Shown here in pieces: positions 18,953 through 28,693 of a stretch of 64,000 bases of DNA. How positions within the stretch are numbered: the stretch's first letter is position 1; every line of letters begins with the position of its first letter. The notes below the pieces were generated by a model. The model did not search any database and was not told the DNA's origin. It saw only the letters and a list, made by a program, of their open reading frames with translations. The DNA comes from Cytobacillus suaedae (GTDB lineage: Bacteria > Bacillota > Bacilli > Bacillales > Bacillaceae_L): NCBI GenBank assembly GCA_014960805.1, contig CP063163.1:3559001-3623000 (forward strand), written 5' to 3'. Made by a program: the position numbers and the translations under genes.

Positions 18953-20068
18953 ATGAAAGACCCACGTATACAAACGTTAGCTAAGAATTTAATAAACTAT
19001 TCGGTTAAACTTCAACCAGGAGAGAAAGTGTTAATTGAAAATTTCGGGTTGCAACGTGAATTAGTAACAGCTTTGGTTGAGGAAGCATATAAGGCTGGTG
19101 GATATCCATTTGTTTCACTTAAAGACCATCAGGTTGACCGAGCACTTTTACTTGGTGCACAGGAAGAACAGTATGAGATGATCGCTGATTTTGAAGCAAA
19201 TGTAATGAAAAATATGGATGCATATATTGGACTTCGCTCTGGTGATAACATTAATGAATTCGCGGATGTTCCGGATGATAAGATGAAAATAACAGGGAAC
19301 ACAATCGGTAAGAAAGTACATAGAGAAATTCGTGTTCCAAAAACGAGATGGGTTGTCCTTCGTTATCCAAACGCTGCAATGGCACAACTTGCAAAAATGA
19401 GTACAGAAGGATTTGAAGATTTCTACTTCAATGTTTGTAACCTTGATTACGGAAAAATGAATGAGGCTATGGATTCTTTAGTTGCTTTAATGGATAAAAC
19501 AGATAAAGTGAGAATTACAGGCGAAGGTACGGACCTTACTTTCTCTATAAAAGATATTCCTTCTGTGAAATGTGCTGGTGAAATGAACATTCCAGATGGT
19601 GAAGTCTATACTGCACCAGTTCGTGATTCTGTAAATGGTACGATTACATATAACACGCCTTCTCCATATCAAGGCTTTACTTTTGAGAATGTTAAACTAA
19701 CATTTAAAGACGGAAAAATTGTTGAAGCTACTTCAAACGATACAGATCGTATTAACAAAATTTTTGATACTGACGAAGGTGCTCGCTACATCGGAGAATT
19801 TGCAATTGGTGTAAATCCTTATATCCAACACCCAATGCAAGATATCTTATTTGATGAAAAAATAGATGGTAGCTTCCACTTTACTCCTGGTCAATGTTAT
19901 GAAGAAGCTTATAACGGTAATTACTCTAACATCCATTGGGATATGGTTAATATCCAACGCCCAGAATACGGTGGAGGAGAAATCTACTTTGATGACGTAC
20001 TAATCCGTAAGGACGGTCGCTTTGTTTTACCTGAACTAGAAGTACTAAATCCAGAAAATCTTAAATAA
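18953..20068 (+). CDS. ampS: M29-family aminopeptidase
   Basis: A 371-residue cytosolic metallo-aminopeptidase of the thermophilic M29 family (AmpS, aminopeptidase T). Recognisable are the N-terminal LQPGEKVLIENFG, a central GEMNIPDGEVYTAPVRDSVNG carrying the metal-ligand region, and near the C-terminus GEFAIGVNPYI, QHPMQDILFDEKIDGSFHF and HWDMV. It releases N-terminal amino acids from peptides. The ATG lies seven bases after AGGAGGC. It is shorter than the roughly 410 residues usual for AmpS, so a related M29 paralogue is possible. Convergent with murC. Confidence 0.88.
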   Translation: MKDPRIQTLAKNLINYSVKLQPGEKVLIENFGLQRELVTALVEEAYKAGGYPFVSLKDHQVDRALLLGAQEEQYEMIADFEANVMKNMDAYIGLRSGDNINEFADVPDDKMKITGNTIGKKVHREIRVPKTRWVVLRYPNAAMAQLAKMSTEGFEDFYFNVCNLDYGKMNEAMDSLVALMDKTDKVRITGEGTDLTFSIKDIPSVKCAGEMNIPDGEVYTAPVRDSVNGTITYNTPSPYQGFTFENVKLTFKDGKIVEATSNDTDRINKIFDTDEGARYIGEFAIGVNPYIQHPMQDILFDEKIDGSFHFTPGQCYEEAYNGNYSNIHWDMVNIQRPEYGGGEIYFDDVLIRKDGRFVLPELEVLNPENLK

Positions 20069-20076
20069 AGTAAATC

Positions 20077-20112
20077 AAAAAGAGGCCTGATGGAAATCGG
20101 CCTCTTCTTCTT
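20077..20112. terminator. bidirectional terminator between ampS and murC
   Basis: AGAGGCC / GGCCTCT stem with A-rich and T-rich flanks between convergent stops. Confidence 0.75.
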
Positions 20113-20121
20113 TGTGTTTGA

Positions 20122-21423
20122 TTAATTTATTAGTTGTTTTTCATAGGCTTCCTGGAACTTTTGAATATCGCCTGCACCCATAAATATGATAACAGCATTG
20201 TCATGTTGTTGAAGTGACGAGGTGTCCTCTTCACTTAACAAAGTACAATTTTCAATCCTCTCTATCATATCATGAATCGTAAGCTTTCCTTGATTCTCCC
20301 TTGCAGAACCAAAAATATCACATAGATACACATGATCCGCTTTATTTAGGCTATCTGCAAATTCATTAAGGAATGTTTGAGTGCGAGTAAACGTGTGCGG
20401 CTGGAAAACAGCAACAATTTCACGATCAGGATATTTTTGTCTTGCTGCATCAATGGTTGCATTTATTTCAGTAGGATGATGTGCATAATCGTCAATTAGT
20501 ACTTGGTTGCCCATTTGTTTTTCAGAAAATCTTCTTTTAACACCTTTGAAGGTTTTAAGACGTTCTTGAATAACTTCAACATCAATATTCTCATAATGAC
20601 AAAGTGCAATAACAGATAAAGCATTTAATACACTATGGTCTCCGTAGGTTGGGATTGAAAATGTTGAGAACAATGTTCCTCTGACAAATACATCAAATGT
20701 AGTACCCTTCGTACTTTTATTAACATTGCGTGCCTGAAAATCATTATCTTGACCGAATCCATAATACATTACTGGTACTTTTGCTTGGATACTTTGCAAG
20801 TGTTCATCATCACCACAAGCAATAATTCCCTTTTTAACCTGTAAAGCCATCTCCTGAAAAGCACTAAATACATCTTCTACACTTGTATAATAGTCAGGAT
20901 GGTCAAAATCAATATTGGTCATTATCGCATAGTCAGGGTGATAACTTAAAAAGTGCCTACGATATTCGCATGCTTCAAAAACAAAATACTCATTATTTTC
21001 AGAGCCCTTCCCAGTTCCATCCCCAATTAAATACGAGGTAGGGTGAGCGCCTTGAATAACATGTGATAACAAACCAGTGGTTGAAGTCTTACCATGCGTT
21101 CCAGTGACTGCAACACTTGTATACTTCTGCATAAAGTCACCCAAAAACTTATGGTATCGGATAATAGTCAATCCCTGATTACGCGCTTCTTCCAGTTCCT
21201 CATGAGTATCAGGAAAAGCATTCCCAGCTATCACGATCATACCTGGTTTTATATTATCTTTACTAAAAGGTAAAATCTGAATACCTCTTTCTTCTAATGG
21301 CAATTGAGTAAAAAATCGCTTTTCTACATCTGAACCTTGGACTTGGTAATTCATATCATGAAGCACCTGTGCCAAAGGGCTCATACCAGTGCCTTTAATT
21401 CCAACAAAATGGTAAACTGTCAT
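20122..21423 (-). CDS. murC: UDP-N-acetylmuramate--L-alanine ligase
   Basis: Adds L-alanine to UDP-MurNAc, the first amino acid of the peptidoglycan stem. The 433-residue protein starts [19 protein letters not shown], has the ATP loop [11 protein letters not shown] (about residues 103-113), and the Mur ligase signature [10 protein letters not shown] (about 310). An in-frame ATG at 21474 would add 17 unrelated residues; the ATG at 21423 is preceded by GGAGG with an eight-base spacer and gives the family start. Monocistronic in appearance. Confidence 0.96.
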   Translation of the reverse strand: MTVYHFVGIKGTGMSPLAQVLHDMNYQVQGSDVEKRFFTQLPLEERGIQILPFSKDNIKPGMIVIAGNAFPDTHEELEEARNQGLTIIRYHKFLGDFMQKYTSVAVTGTHGKTSTTGLLSHVIQGAHPTSYLIGDGTGKGSENNEYFVFEACEYRRHFLSYHPDYAIMTNIDFDHPDYYTSVEDVFSAFQEMALQVKKGIIACGDDEHLQSIQAKVPVMYYGFGQDNDFQARNVNKSTKGTTFDVFVRGTLFSTFSIPTYGDHSVLNALSVIALCHYENIDVEVIQERLKTFKGVKRRFSEKQMGNQVLIDDYAHHPTEINATIDAARQKYPDREIVAVFQPHTFTRTQTFLNEFADSLNKADHVYLCDIFGSARENQGKLTIHDMIERIENCTLLSEEDTSSLQQHDNAVIIFMGAGDIQKFQEAYEKQLIN

Positions 21424-21474
21424 ATAAAGAACCTCCAACAATCGTCTATCTGTAAGACAGTATATGACGTTCAT

Positions 21475-21852
21475 CTAGTTTTGCTAATTGATCGAGTGTG
21501 AACAACAAAAGATGAATGAACTAAGTGCTCTTCCAAACACTTAATAAACGTCAATAATAGCAATAATTTCAATATTAATTATGTATAACTAATTTTACAA
21601 AAAAAACCATTATTCTATACAGATATCTTGCATTTTCATATTATAGCATTAATCAATTATGAAGACCATGATAATAATAAGCTAATTCAATAGTCCCATG
21701 CGTAACTAGGCCCCAAAAAATGAAAAACTGACAGAGCTATTCTCTATCAGTTTTCCCAATTAGACTTCAATGTATAGCATTGGATTTTAATTTGGTTACT
21801 TATATTCCACTGTTCTTTAAAACATTAACCGTACGTAGAAGCTTCAAACAAT
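21475..21852. other. murC-upstream intergenic region with NAPRT terminator
   Basis: No gene is visible. The only structured element is a hairpin at 21722-21755 (AAAACTGA ... TCAGTTTT with an inner AGAG/CTCT pair), which fits a terminator for the upstream nicotinate phosphoribosyltransferase gene. The remainder is AT-rich and probably holds the murC promoter. Confidence 0.6.
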
Positions 21853-22950
21853 CTATTCAACCTTTTCTAAGCGAGGGTTAGGTCTATATTTCCTACCAGC
21901 TTTCGCCTGAGGTTGGCCGTTAAGGATAACATTGTCTCCGGTAAAGCCAATATTAATCTTTAATAGGCTACTTCCTACACCGTACATATCAACTGGTACA
22001 TTTTGCTCTTCAAAATTAAGAATTCGCTCTTCGTTAAATCCACCAGTAACAACAATCTTCACATGGTTAAAGCCTTCTTTGTCAAGTGCCTCGCGCAAAG
22101 CAAAGACCAATGGAGCATTAACACCACGAGGGTCAAAGGTTCCCAATACGTCTTGATTTCTAAGGAAATATTGATCAATCATTGTCCGGGAAGTATCTAG
22201 TCGAACTGCTTTCAACTTATCTCCAAATTCATGAGCCACTTTTAAAGCATCTGTAATACAATCATTATTATAATCAACTAGGACCATCAGTTCATCCTCA
22301 GGAAATTTTGCATGATACGCCTTTGTTGCCGCAACAGTGTCACCATCAAATAGTTGAATGAGAGCATGAGGCATTGTCCCCATTCCCTTTTTTCCCCACC
22401 ATTCATTCATAGCATGTGTTGCTTGAGCTTGAGACCCGCCAATATAAGCTGCATACCCATCACCAGCTTGTTGAGTAAAATGATCATCACGATCTCCCAT
22501 AAAGATGACCTTTTTTTGAATCCCAGAAAATCCTGCAGCTTTTACAACATTATAAACATTCGTTGCAACACTTGTTCTTCTTGCCAATATGCCGTCTATA
22601 ATTCCTTCAAGATAGCCAAAACTTTGGTAAGGACCAGTTATTGTTAATACCGTTTCAAATGGACTAATTTTATCTCCATCTTTTAATGAGTAAATTTCTA
22701 ATTCCTCAGGCTGCTCAGCAAATGTTTTAATAAGAGCAATCACTTCGTCAGTTCCACATAATACTGCATGATTCTTTTGGAAAAACTGCATTGTGACAAT
22801 ATTATCAGACTTAAATTCCTTAACAATTTCTCTTGTCTTTAAAAAGTAGACTGCTGAGAACCAGCCTTCCTTAATTCTCTCATCAAATTTAAACGTACTA
22901 TTTGTTAATCTGTTTATTTTACCTTGCATTTTCAATTCTATTTCCTTCAT
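21853..22950 (-). CDS. nicotinate phosphoribosyltransferase
   Basis: Converts nicotinate and PRPP to nicotinate mononucleotide for NAD salvage. The 365-residue sequence shows the NAPRTase family pattern: GWFSAVYFLKTR near residue 30, the histidine-region FMGDRDDHF (about 149), VDYNNDCITDAL, RLDTSR (about 248) and VTGGFNEERI (about 302). It is of the short type (about 350-370 residues) rather than the 480-residue PncB type. The ATG follows AAGGAAG by seven bases. Upstream sftA is on the same strand 54 bases away. Confidence 0.9.
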   Translation of the reverse strand: MKEIELKMQGKINRLTNSTFKFDERIKEGWFSAVYFLKTREIVKEFKSDNIVTMQFFQKNHAVLCGTDEVIALIKTFAEQPEELEIYSLKDGDKISPFETVLTITGPYQSFGYLEGIIDGILARRTSVATNVYNVVKAAGFSGIQKKVIFMGDRDDHFTQQAGDGYAAYIGGSQAQATHAMNEWWGKKGMGTMPHALIQLFDGDTVAATKAYHAKFPEDELMVLVDYNNDCITDALKVAHEFGDKLKAVRLDTSRTMIDQYFLRNQDVLGTFDPRGVNAPLVFALREALDKEGFNHVKIVVTGGFNEERILNFEEQNVPVDMYGVGSSLLKINIGFTGDNVILNGQPQAKAGRKYRPNPRLEKVE

Positions 22951-23004
22951 CCAAAAGCTTCCTTTCTCTCGATAGGGACATTTAGCTATAAGTTAGGATA
23001 CCAT

Positions 23005-25449
23005 TTATAAGGTTGATGTGCTAGTTTCTTGTATATTTTCAAGTTCATCTTCAGTAATAAGTATCTCTCTTGGTTTACTACCTCGTCCTTCTGAGATAAT
23101 ACCTTGTTCCTCCATTATATCAATTAATCTTGCTGCCCGATTATAGCCGATACGGAAACGACGTTGTAAGCTAGATGTAGAAGCCCCGCCCTGATCAAGA
23201 ACAAATTCACAAGCCTCATAAAACAAATCATCTTCTTCTGATTGAATTGTGGCTTTTTTCACTAACTCATCCTGTTCAAACATATAAACTGGTTTCATTT
23301 GATCTTTTACATGTGTTACTACTCGTTCAATTTCATCATCTGATACAAAGTTACCTTGTACCCTGGTTGGTTTAGATGACCCATTTTCTAGGAAGAGCAT
23401 ATCTCCCTTTCCTAATAGCTTATCGGCTCCGTTTGTGTCAATAATCGTTCTTGAGTCAACCTGAGAGGATACTGAAAAAGCAATTCGAGTTGGAATGTTT
23501 GCCTTAATGAGTCCTGTAATTACATCAACAGATGGCCTTTGCGTAGCGAGGATTAAATGAATCCCACATGCACGAGCTTTTTGAGCAATCCGACAAATCG
23601 CTTCTTCAACATCACCCGGTGCTACCATCATTAAATCAGCTAACTCATCTATAATGATAACTAGGTAAGGTAAGTGCCCACTTTTTTCATTATGCCTATC
23701 TACTAATTCATTAAATCTAGCTATATCACGGACTCCTGCATGAGCAAATAGTTCGTAGCGCCTTTCCATTTCTTCCACTGCCCATTTAAGTGCTGCTGTC
23801 GCCGCTTTTACATCCGTTATTACAGGACTTACTAGGTGAGGAATATGGTTATATGGTGCTAACTCTACCATTTTTGGATCAATTAATAATAGTTTCACTT
23901 CATGTGGGGATGCTTTGTATAGTAAACTCACTAGCATTGTATTTATACATACACTTTTACCTGAACCAGTTGCACCAGCAATTAAACCATGTGGCATTTT
24001 TCGAAGGTCTGTAACCACAGGTTTCCCTGATATATCGAGTCCTAGTGCAACGGTCAAAGGAGAAGAGTCCGAATGAAATGCATCACTTTGGATGATTTCT
24101 CGCAATAATACAGATTTACTTTTACGGTTAGGAACTTCAATACCAATCGTGTTTTTTCCAGGGATAGGAGCTTCAATTCTTATATCCTTAGCAGCTAGGC
24201 TTAATTTTATATCGTCAGAAAGGTTTGTTATTTTATTAACTTTAACCCCAGGCTCTGGATGCACCTCGAAGCGAGTAACTGCTGGCCCTTGAGTTACATT
24301 GACAACTGTAGCTCCCACTTTAAAGTTTCGTAAGGTCTGATCAAGAAGTTCACTTTGATTAACTAACCACTCTTCATCATCCTCTTGTTGCTCTACTGGT
24401 TGGTTTAAGTATTGTAGACTAGGAAAATTATAAGAACCCAGACTTTGAGGTTCACGAGTCTTCACATCTATTTCATTAGCCTCTTCTACTAAATTAGGCG
24501 TTTCTTTCTGTGGAATAGCTTCACTGTAATCAAGATTCACTGATTGAGGATTTACCTCCACTTGTCCATCTAACTTTACTTCTTCATTTGGTCGTACTTT
24601 TTCTTGCTGCTTCTTTTGTAAGTTTTGTCTATCCTGTTTTAGCATCATCACATTATAGGGGATATAATGTCTTCTTGGGTTTTCTTTTTCATAAGTAGAT
24701 TGTTCCGTCATATTACTTTCTGTCTCCTCCATTGAGGAAACTTCACTATCATGATGGAAGTCGTGACCTACTGATTCAGTCGTTACTAGATTCACGTTAT
24801 CTTCACTAACTATACTCTGAGTCTCTAATTCAACCGTTTCTTCTTCTATCTGCTCTTCATAAACATTATGTAATGGACCCTTTTTAAGCTCTTTTAGTAA
24901 GTCTAGAAATTCATCTGACTCATTTAGGTCCTTTTCCTCCTCTTGAACTTCCAAAACATCGTTCTCTTCAAGGGGATATAAATCCTCACTTGGATTGCCT
25001 TCAAGGATAGTTAGACTACTATCAGAACTAGTTACTGCAATTTCTGATTGTGCTTCCTTCATGCTTCCAGAGGATACTAACTCAAATTCTATAATATCCT
25101 CCGAGTTTGCAATTTTAGGTTTACCAAACCCATATATAGGAGATGGCACTTCAGTTGGCCTAAATTGCTTTTTGGACCCACTCTTTTTTTCTTGTACTTT
25201 AATCTCTCTTAACTTAGTTAGATTTGTATCCTGTTTTTTTACATCATGCTTTCTTTTCTCGGGTAATTCTTTACCCTTTATGTCATCAGGTATTAGTGGA
25301 AATCGAAACTTTCCTTTTGGATACTGATAAGCAATCTTGGCTTCAACATTTTTGGGGCTTATCACTCTATTATTGGTAACCTCAGGTTCAGTTGTATGTT
25401 TCTCGTTGTCATTTACTAATGTTCTGTATAGCTTCTTTAACCAATCCAT
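23005..25449 (-). CDS. sftA: DNA translocase SftA (soluble FtsK/SpoIIIE family)
   Basis: SftA (YtpT) helps clear chromosomal DNA from the closing division septum. The 814-residue protein lacks the membrane segments of SpoIIIE, has a poorly conserved acidic linker over its first 380 residues, then the FtsK motor with Walker A GATGSGKS (about residue 490), Walker B VIIIDELADLM, and a C-terminal gamma domain (GASTSSLQRRFRIGYNRAARL) that reads directional DNA motifs. The ATG at 25449 gives the start MDWLKKLY; an upstream in-frame GTG at 25473 is possible but has no better ribosome site. Confidence 0.95.
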   Translation of the reverse strand: MDWLKKLYRTLVNDNEKHTTEPEVTNNRVISPKNVEAKIAYQYPKGKFRFPLIPDDIKGKELPEKRKHDVKKQDTNLTKLREIKVQEKKSGSKKQFRPTEVPSPIYGFGKPKIANSEDIIEFELVSSGSMKEAQSEIAVTSSDSSLTILEGNPSEDLYPLEENDVLEVQEEEKDLNESDEFLDLLKELKKGPLHNVYEEQIEEETVELETQSIVSEDNVNLVTTESVGHDFHHDSEVSSMEETESNMTEQSTYEKENPRRHYIPYNVMMLKQDRQNLQKKQQEKVRPNEEVKLDGQVEVNPQSVNLDYSEAIPQKETPNLVEEANEIDVKTREPQSLGSYNFPSLQYLNQPVEQQEDDEEWLVNQSELLDQTLRNFKVGATVVNVTQGPAVTRFEVHPEPGVKVNKITNLSDDIKLSLAAKDIRIEAPIPGKNTIGIEVPNRKSKSVLLREIIQSDAFHSDSSPLTVALGLDISGKPVVTDLRKMPHGLIAGATGSGKSVCINTMLVSLLYKASPHEVKLLLIDPKMVELAPYNHIPHLVSPVITDVKAATAALKWAVEEMERRYELFAHAGVRDIARFNELVDRHNEKSGHLPYLVIIIDELADLMMVAPGDVEEAICRIAQKARACGIHLILATQRPSVDVITGLIKANIPTRIAFSVSSQVDSRTIIDTNGADKLLGKGDMLFLENGSSKPTRVQGNFVSDDEIERVVTHVKDQMKPVYMFEQDELVKKATIQSEEDDLFYEACEFVLDQGGASTSSLQRRFRIGYNRAARLIDIMEEQGIISEGRGSKPREILITEDELENIQETSTSTL

Positions 25450-25564
25450 CTTATACCACTCTTTCTTAATCACTTCTAAACCATAGATAATACTATTGTA
25501 TCAATAATTCCAAGAATATAAAGAAAAAATCGAGACTGTTCTTTCCCGGAAACTTTTTAATTAT

Positions 25565-25597
25565 AAAAAAACAGCCACTCTAAAAAGAGTGACTAAA
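25565..25597 (-). terminator. terminator after ytpQ
   Basis: Minus-strand stem GTCACTCT / AGAGTGGC followed by TTTTTTT. Confidence 0.75.
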
Positions 25598-25628
25598 GGG
25601 TATAACTTCTGTTGTTTATCTTTTTATC

Positions 25629-26429
25629 TTATTTTGGCCTTTTTTTCCCTAAAATAAAGATCGGTTCTAATTGATTGTTTTCATATAAAAAGGATAATGC
25701 TGTTATAGGCACTCTTCCACTTGCAAAGAAACTCATTGTCATTTGTGCAAGGACATCATAGCCTGTATCATTCTGGATATCAGCAATTATCAAAACATCT
25801 TGATGAGGAACAGCAACTGCCATATCGCCTGTTATATTTTCGCTAAACTTTTGAAGGTACGTATCATTTAATATTCTACTAGCATCATAACCATCGTTTG
25901 AATTGATAAAAAAGAAAGTGTTTCCTGCAACTTTATCCTCTTTAACACTAATATCTAGGGATCTTACGTTAAATCTTGCAACTTCCCTTACTCTGTCTTT
26001 GTTCCATTTTTCCTTCTCTAATAGGTCTTCATCTATTAAACGATAGGTGGTTCCTAAATCTATCGCATAGTAAATACGTGTCTCTGCGGTATGATCATCA
26101 TAAACCAAGGCTTTACCTTCATTTGATTCTGTTGGAAAAGAGGTTGAACGAATAACAGGGTAAATGTTCTTTTCCTTCCCAGTAAGCTCATGTTGGGCAC
26201 TCATATTGGTTAATGACTCTTCAATATAGTAAATGACCTCATCAATAGATTTATCCTTTTCTTCATGCCATTTCGCTATTATACCAGGAAGTGATACAGT
26301 TACTCCCTTTTCGGTTTCACGATTTTCAACCCTTAACGTATCCTTTTCTTTGTCGAAGGTGAATTTCCACTCTGGTCTCGTTAGCCTTTCTTCAAGCCGA
26401 GCTCTCATTTTTTTTGTATCCATTTTCAT
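25629..26429 (-). CDS. ytpQ: DUF1444 protein YtpQ
   Basis: A 266-residue member of the DUF1444 (YtpQ) family, conserved in Bacillales and of unknown function. The start [16 protein letters not shown], the central [14 protein letters not shown] and the C-terminal [24 protein letters not shown] are typical. No signal peptide or membrane helix. The ATG at 26429 lies eight bases after GGAG; the upstream in-frame GTG (26438) overlaps that site. It is 30 bases downstream of ytpP in a probable operon. Confidence 0.9.
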   Translation of the reverse strand: MKMDTKKMRARLEERLTRPEWKFTFDKEKDTLRVENRETEKGVTVSLPGIIAKWHEEKDKSIDEVIYYIEESLTNMSAQHELTGKEKNIYPVIRSTSFPTESNEGKALVYDDHTAETRIYYAIDLGTTYRLIDEDLLEKEKWNKDRVREVARFNVRSLDISVKEDKVAGNTFFFINSNDGYDASRILNDTYLQKFSENITGDMAVAVPHQDVLIIADIQNDTGYDVLAQMTMSFFASGRVPITALSFLYENNQLEPIFILGKKRPK

Positions 26430-26459
26430 ATAAATCACTCCATTTGACCTTTGTAAAAT

Positions 26460-26774
26460 CTATTGTAGTCCGTTTAAAAAGCCTTCAATTTCCTCGCGCG
26501 TCTTTCTATCCTTACTCACAAATCTTCCGGTTTCCTGCCCATTTTCGAATGCAACAAAGCTCGGGATACCGTAAACATCTAACTGCCCACATAGATCTAA
26601 AAACTGATCTCGGTCAACATAGATAAATGTAAATTCATTGTATGTAGATTCTATTTCAGGTAAAAATGGATCAATAAAACGACAATCCGGACACCAGTTA
26701 GCCGAAAACATTAATACCGTTTTACTTCCATTGATCAATTCTTTATACTGTTCCATCGATTCTAGCTTTTTCAT
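26460..26774 (-). CDS. ytpP: thioredoxin-like protein YtpP
   Basis: A 104-residue thioredoxin-fold protein with active site WCPDC (about residues 25-29) and the cis-proline YGIPSFV segment near 70. It is probably a cytosolic thiol-disulfide reductase; no signal peptide. The ATG at 26774 lies seven bases after GGAGG; the longer frame starting at 26798 overlaps that site. Pairs with ytpQ in an operon. Confidence 0.92.
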   Translation of the reverse strand: MKKLESMEQYKELINGSKTVLMFSANWCPDCRFIDPFLPEIESTYNEFTFIYVDRDQFLDLCGQLDVYGIPSFVAFENGQETGRFVSKDRKTREEIEGFLNGLQ

Positions 26775-26834
26775 TCTTAAGCCTCCATTACCCTTCATTT
26801 ACTGCAATAGTACATCATTCTCTAATTTAAACAC

Positions 26835-26864
26835 AAATAAACCCTCGTTGTATATTAACGAGGG
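26835..26864 (-). terminator. terminator after the lipoprotein gene at 26874
   Basis: AACCCTCGTT / AACGAGGGTT stem just past the stop, T-rich on the minus strand. Confidence 0.7.
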
Positions 26865-26873
26865 TTGCGGTTA

Positions 26874-27383
26874 TTAAAATTTTACAGAAACAACAATATC
26901 CATCATCTGTTGGGCACTTTCTAATATATCACTTGCTTTTGTTTGTGTAGTCATTTTAACTCCACCAATTCCTACTACAATTTCAAACAAGTTCTTATCA
27001 AGTTCCTTAACGAAAATATAGCCAAATCGATTTTCGTCCTCAAATGTTTTTACAACTAGGTCATCTTGCGATTCTGGACCAGAAGATTCAAACATTACTT
27101 TACTATTTGGTTCCTCATTCGGGTTTACAAATAATATAAATAACTGTTTTCCTTTTTTAATGATTAAGTTATTGTTTCCCTCTTCGCTATCTATTTTCAT
27201 ATTAGTCGGCAGGTAATAAGAGAAATCCTCATATTTTTCGTTAGTCTCTAATGGTTTACTTTTAAAGGCTTCTTCTACAGCAGTTTCTACTTTTTTAATC
27301 TCTTCATCAACCGATACTGAACAACCTACTACAAGTCCTGTTAGTAGAAGTAGACATATAGACAGTAACAATCTATTTTTCAT
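26874..27383 (-). CDS. putative lipoprotein
   Basis: A 169-residue predicted lipoprotein: charged N-terminus, hydrophobic stretch, and lipobox LVVGC with the lipidated cysteine at residue 21. The mature part is mixed alpha/beta and rich in Glu and Lys; no catalytic motif is recognised. It would be anchored on the outer face of the membrane. It lies upstream of ytpP on the same strand but is separated by a terminator. The ATG follows AGGAAAGAAG. Function unknown. Confidence 0.8.
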   Translation of the reverse strand: MKNRLLLSICLLLLTGLVVGCSVSVDEEIKKVETAVEEAFKSKPLETNEKYEDFSYYLPTNMKIDSEEGNNNLIIKKGKQLFILFVNPNEEPNSKVMFESSGPESQDDLVVKTFEDENRFGYIFVKELDKNLFEIVVGIGGVKMTTQTKASDILESAQQMMDIVVSVKF

Positions 27384-27640
27384 TTCTTCTTTCCTCCAGT
27401 TTTCTCATTCCTATGAAATTATTTCACTACGTAGTATGTATCTCTCTATCTAAAAGACTATAAAAAAATTCGATAATAACTTACAAGCCTAGACATACTT
27501 ACCTATATAATACCTTTTTCATTTCTATTGTTACAAGTGTTTTCTATAGATTTCAAAATAAAGGAAGAAACGAATGACGGGAAAATTAAAGAAATACATG
27601 ATAGGATAATATAGAGAATGTAAAAAAGGGAGGTTTAAAA

Positions 27641-28081
27641 ATGAACTTAATTGTTTATTTAGCAGGGGAAATTCATTCAAATTGGCGTGATGAAATTAAA
27701 GAAAATGCAAAAGCATTAAATTTACCACTATCCTTTGTTGGTCCTATGGAGGATCACGATCGTTCTGATTCCATTGGTGAAGAAGTACTGGGAAAACAAC
27801 CTTCCCCTTTATACAAGGACCACACAGCTTCATCTATTAACAATTTTAGAACACAGGTACTTATGAACAAAGCAGATATTGTTATTGCATTATTCGGAGA
27901 AAAATACAAGCAATGGAATACTGCAATGGATGCGAGTACAGCTCTTACCTTAAATAAGCCGCTGATCATTATAAGACCAGACTCGCTAATCCATCCATTA
28001 AAAGAGCTTTCCACAAAAGCTAATGTGACAGTAGAAACAGTAGATCAGGCTATGAAGGTTTTAACTTACGTTTTTGAATAA
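27641..28081 (+). CDS. ytoQ: YtoQ family protein
   Basis: A 146-residue member of the YtoQ family, which has a fold related to nucleoside 2-deoxyribosyltransferases. The pattern YLAGEIHSNWRDEI (residues 6-19), VGPMEDHDRSD, and the C-terminal TALTLNKPLIIIRPD is typical. No enzymatic activity is established for the family. The ATG lies eight bases after GGGAGG. Monocistronic, convergent with the DUF84 gene. Confidence 0.9.
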   Translation: MNLIVYLAGEIHSNWRDEIKENAKALNLPLSFVGPMEDHDRSDSIGEEVLGKQPSPLYKDHTASSINNFRTQVLMNKADIVIALFGEKYKQWNTAMDASTALTLNKPLIIIRPDSLIHPLKELSTKANVTVETVDQAMKVLTYVFE

Positions 28082-28092
28082 GAGGAAAAGTT

Positions 28093-28127
28093 GAAACTAG
28101 AAGCTAATTAATCAAACTTCTAGTTTC
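28093..28127. terminator. hairpin between ytoQ and DUF84 gene
   Basis: GAAACTAGAAG pairs with CTTCTAGTTTC. The stem overlaps the last codons of the minus-strand gene. The T-run is weak on both sides, so efficiency is uncertain. Confidence 0.55.
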
Positions 28128-28635
28128 TAACTTTATATTGATACTGACCAACCAGCAACTTAGCCACATGAGTGAACATTTCAGTCCGGCTAATTAACCC
28201 ATTAGTAAAAACACCAACAGCCCCTTCTTTATGCCTAACATTATTTTCTTTCGTATAGAGGTCCATTACTTCCCCTAACTCCAACCCTTCTCTAACTCCC
28301 TTTGAAACTGATTCAGGTAAAAGAATTCTGGCACCTCCTGCTATAAAGGGATTATTTATTCCATCATAAATAGCCCCCCAGTTGCACAGAAAAAGCCCGT
28401 AAGAGGTCTCGAAAACGCCACCTTCCAAACCAACACCAATACTAGCTTCCGCTTTGACCCTCGCTGCCTTTGCGCGATTGATAGCCCCCTGAATGGTCTC
28501 TTCATCTGAGAAAGGCTGACTAGATACACCTGAATCGACTGATATAGGGATGAAGGTTGCTACTGTTCCTTCAAATGCCATTTTCACTGCATCCACCTTT
28601 GTGGGATTTTTTGTTCCAATCGCAATGGTTACCAT
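28120..28635 (-). CDS. DUF84 inosine/xanthosine triphosphatase family protein
   Basis: A 171-residue YjjX/DUF84-family protein related to enzymes that hydrolyse inosine and xanthosine triphosphates, preventing their incorporation into nucleic acid. Key features are GTKNPTKVDAVKMAF (residues 7-21), VSSQPFSDEETIQGAINRA, and the acidic GVGLEGGVFE (about 68-77). The ATG follows AGGAGG. In B. subtilis an equivalent gene also lies next to ytoP. Activity is assigned from the family only. Confidence 0.87.
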   Translation of the reverse strand: MVTIAIGTKNPTKVDAVKMAFEGTVATFIPISVDSGVSSQPFSDEETIQGAINRAKAARVKAEASIGVGLEGGVFETSYGLFLCNWGAIYDGINNPFIAGGARILLPESVSKGVREGLELGEVMDLYTKENNVRHKEGAVGVFTNGLISRTEMFTHVAKLLVGQYQYKVRN

Positions 28636-28660
28636 TTTTTACCTACCTCCTTTTTGTCTG

Positions 28661-28687
28661 AAAAAAAGAGCCTATTTAATAGGCCCT
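28661..28687 (-). terminator. terminator after ytoP
   Basis: Minus-strand GGGCCTATT / AATAGGCTC followed by TTTTTTT. Confidence 0.75.
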
Positions 28688-28693
28688 TCATTC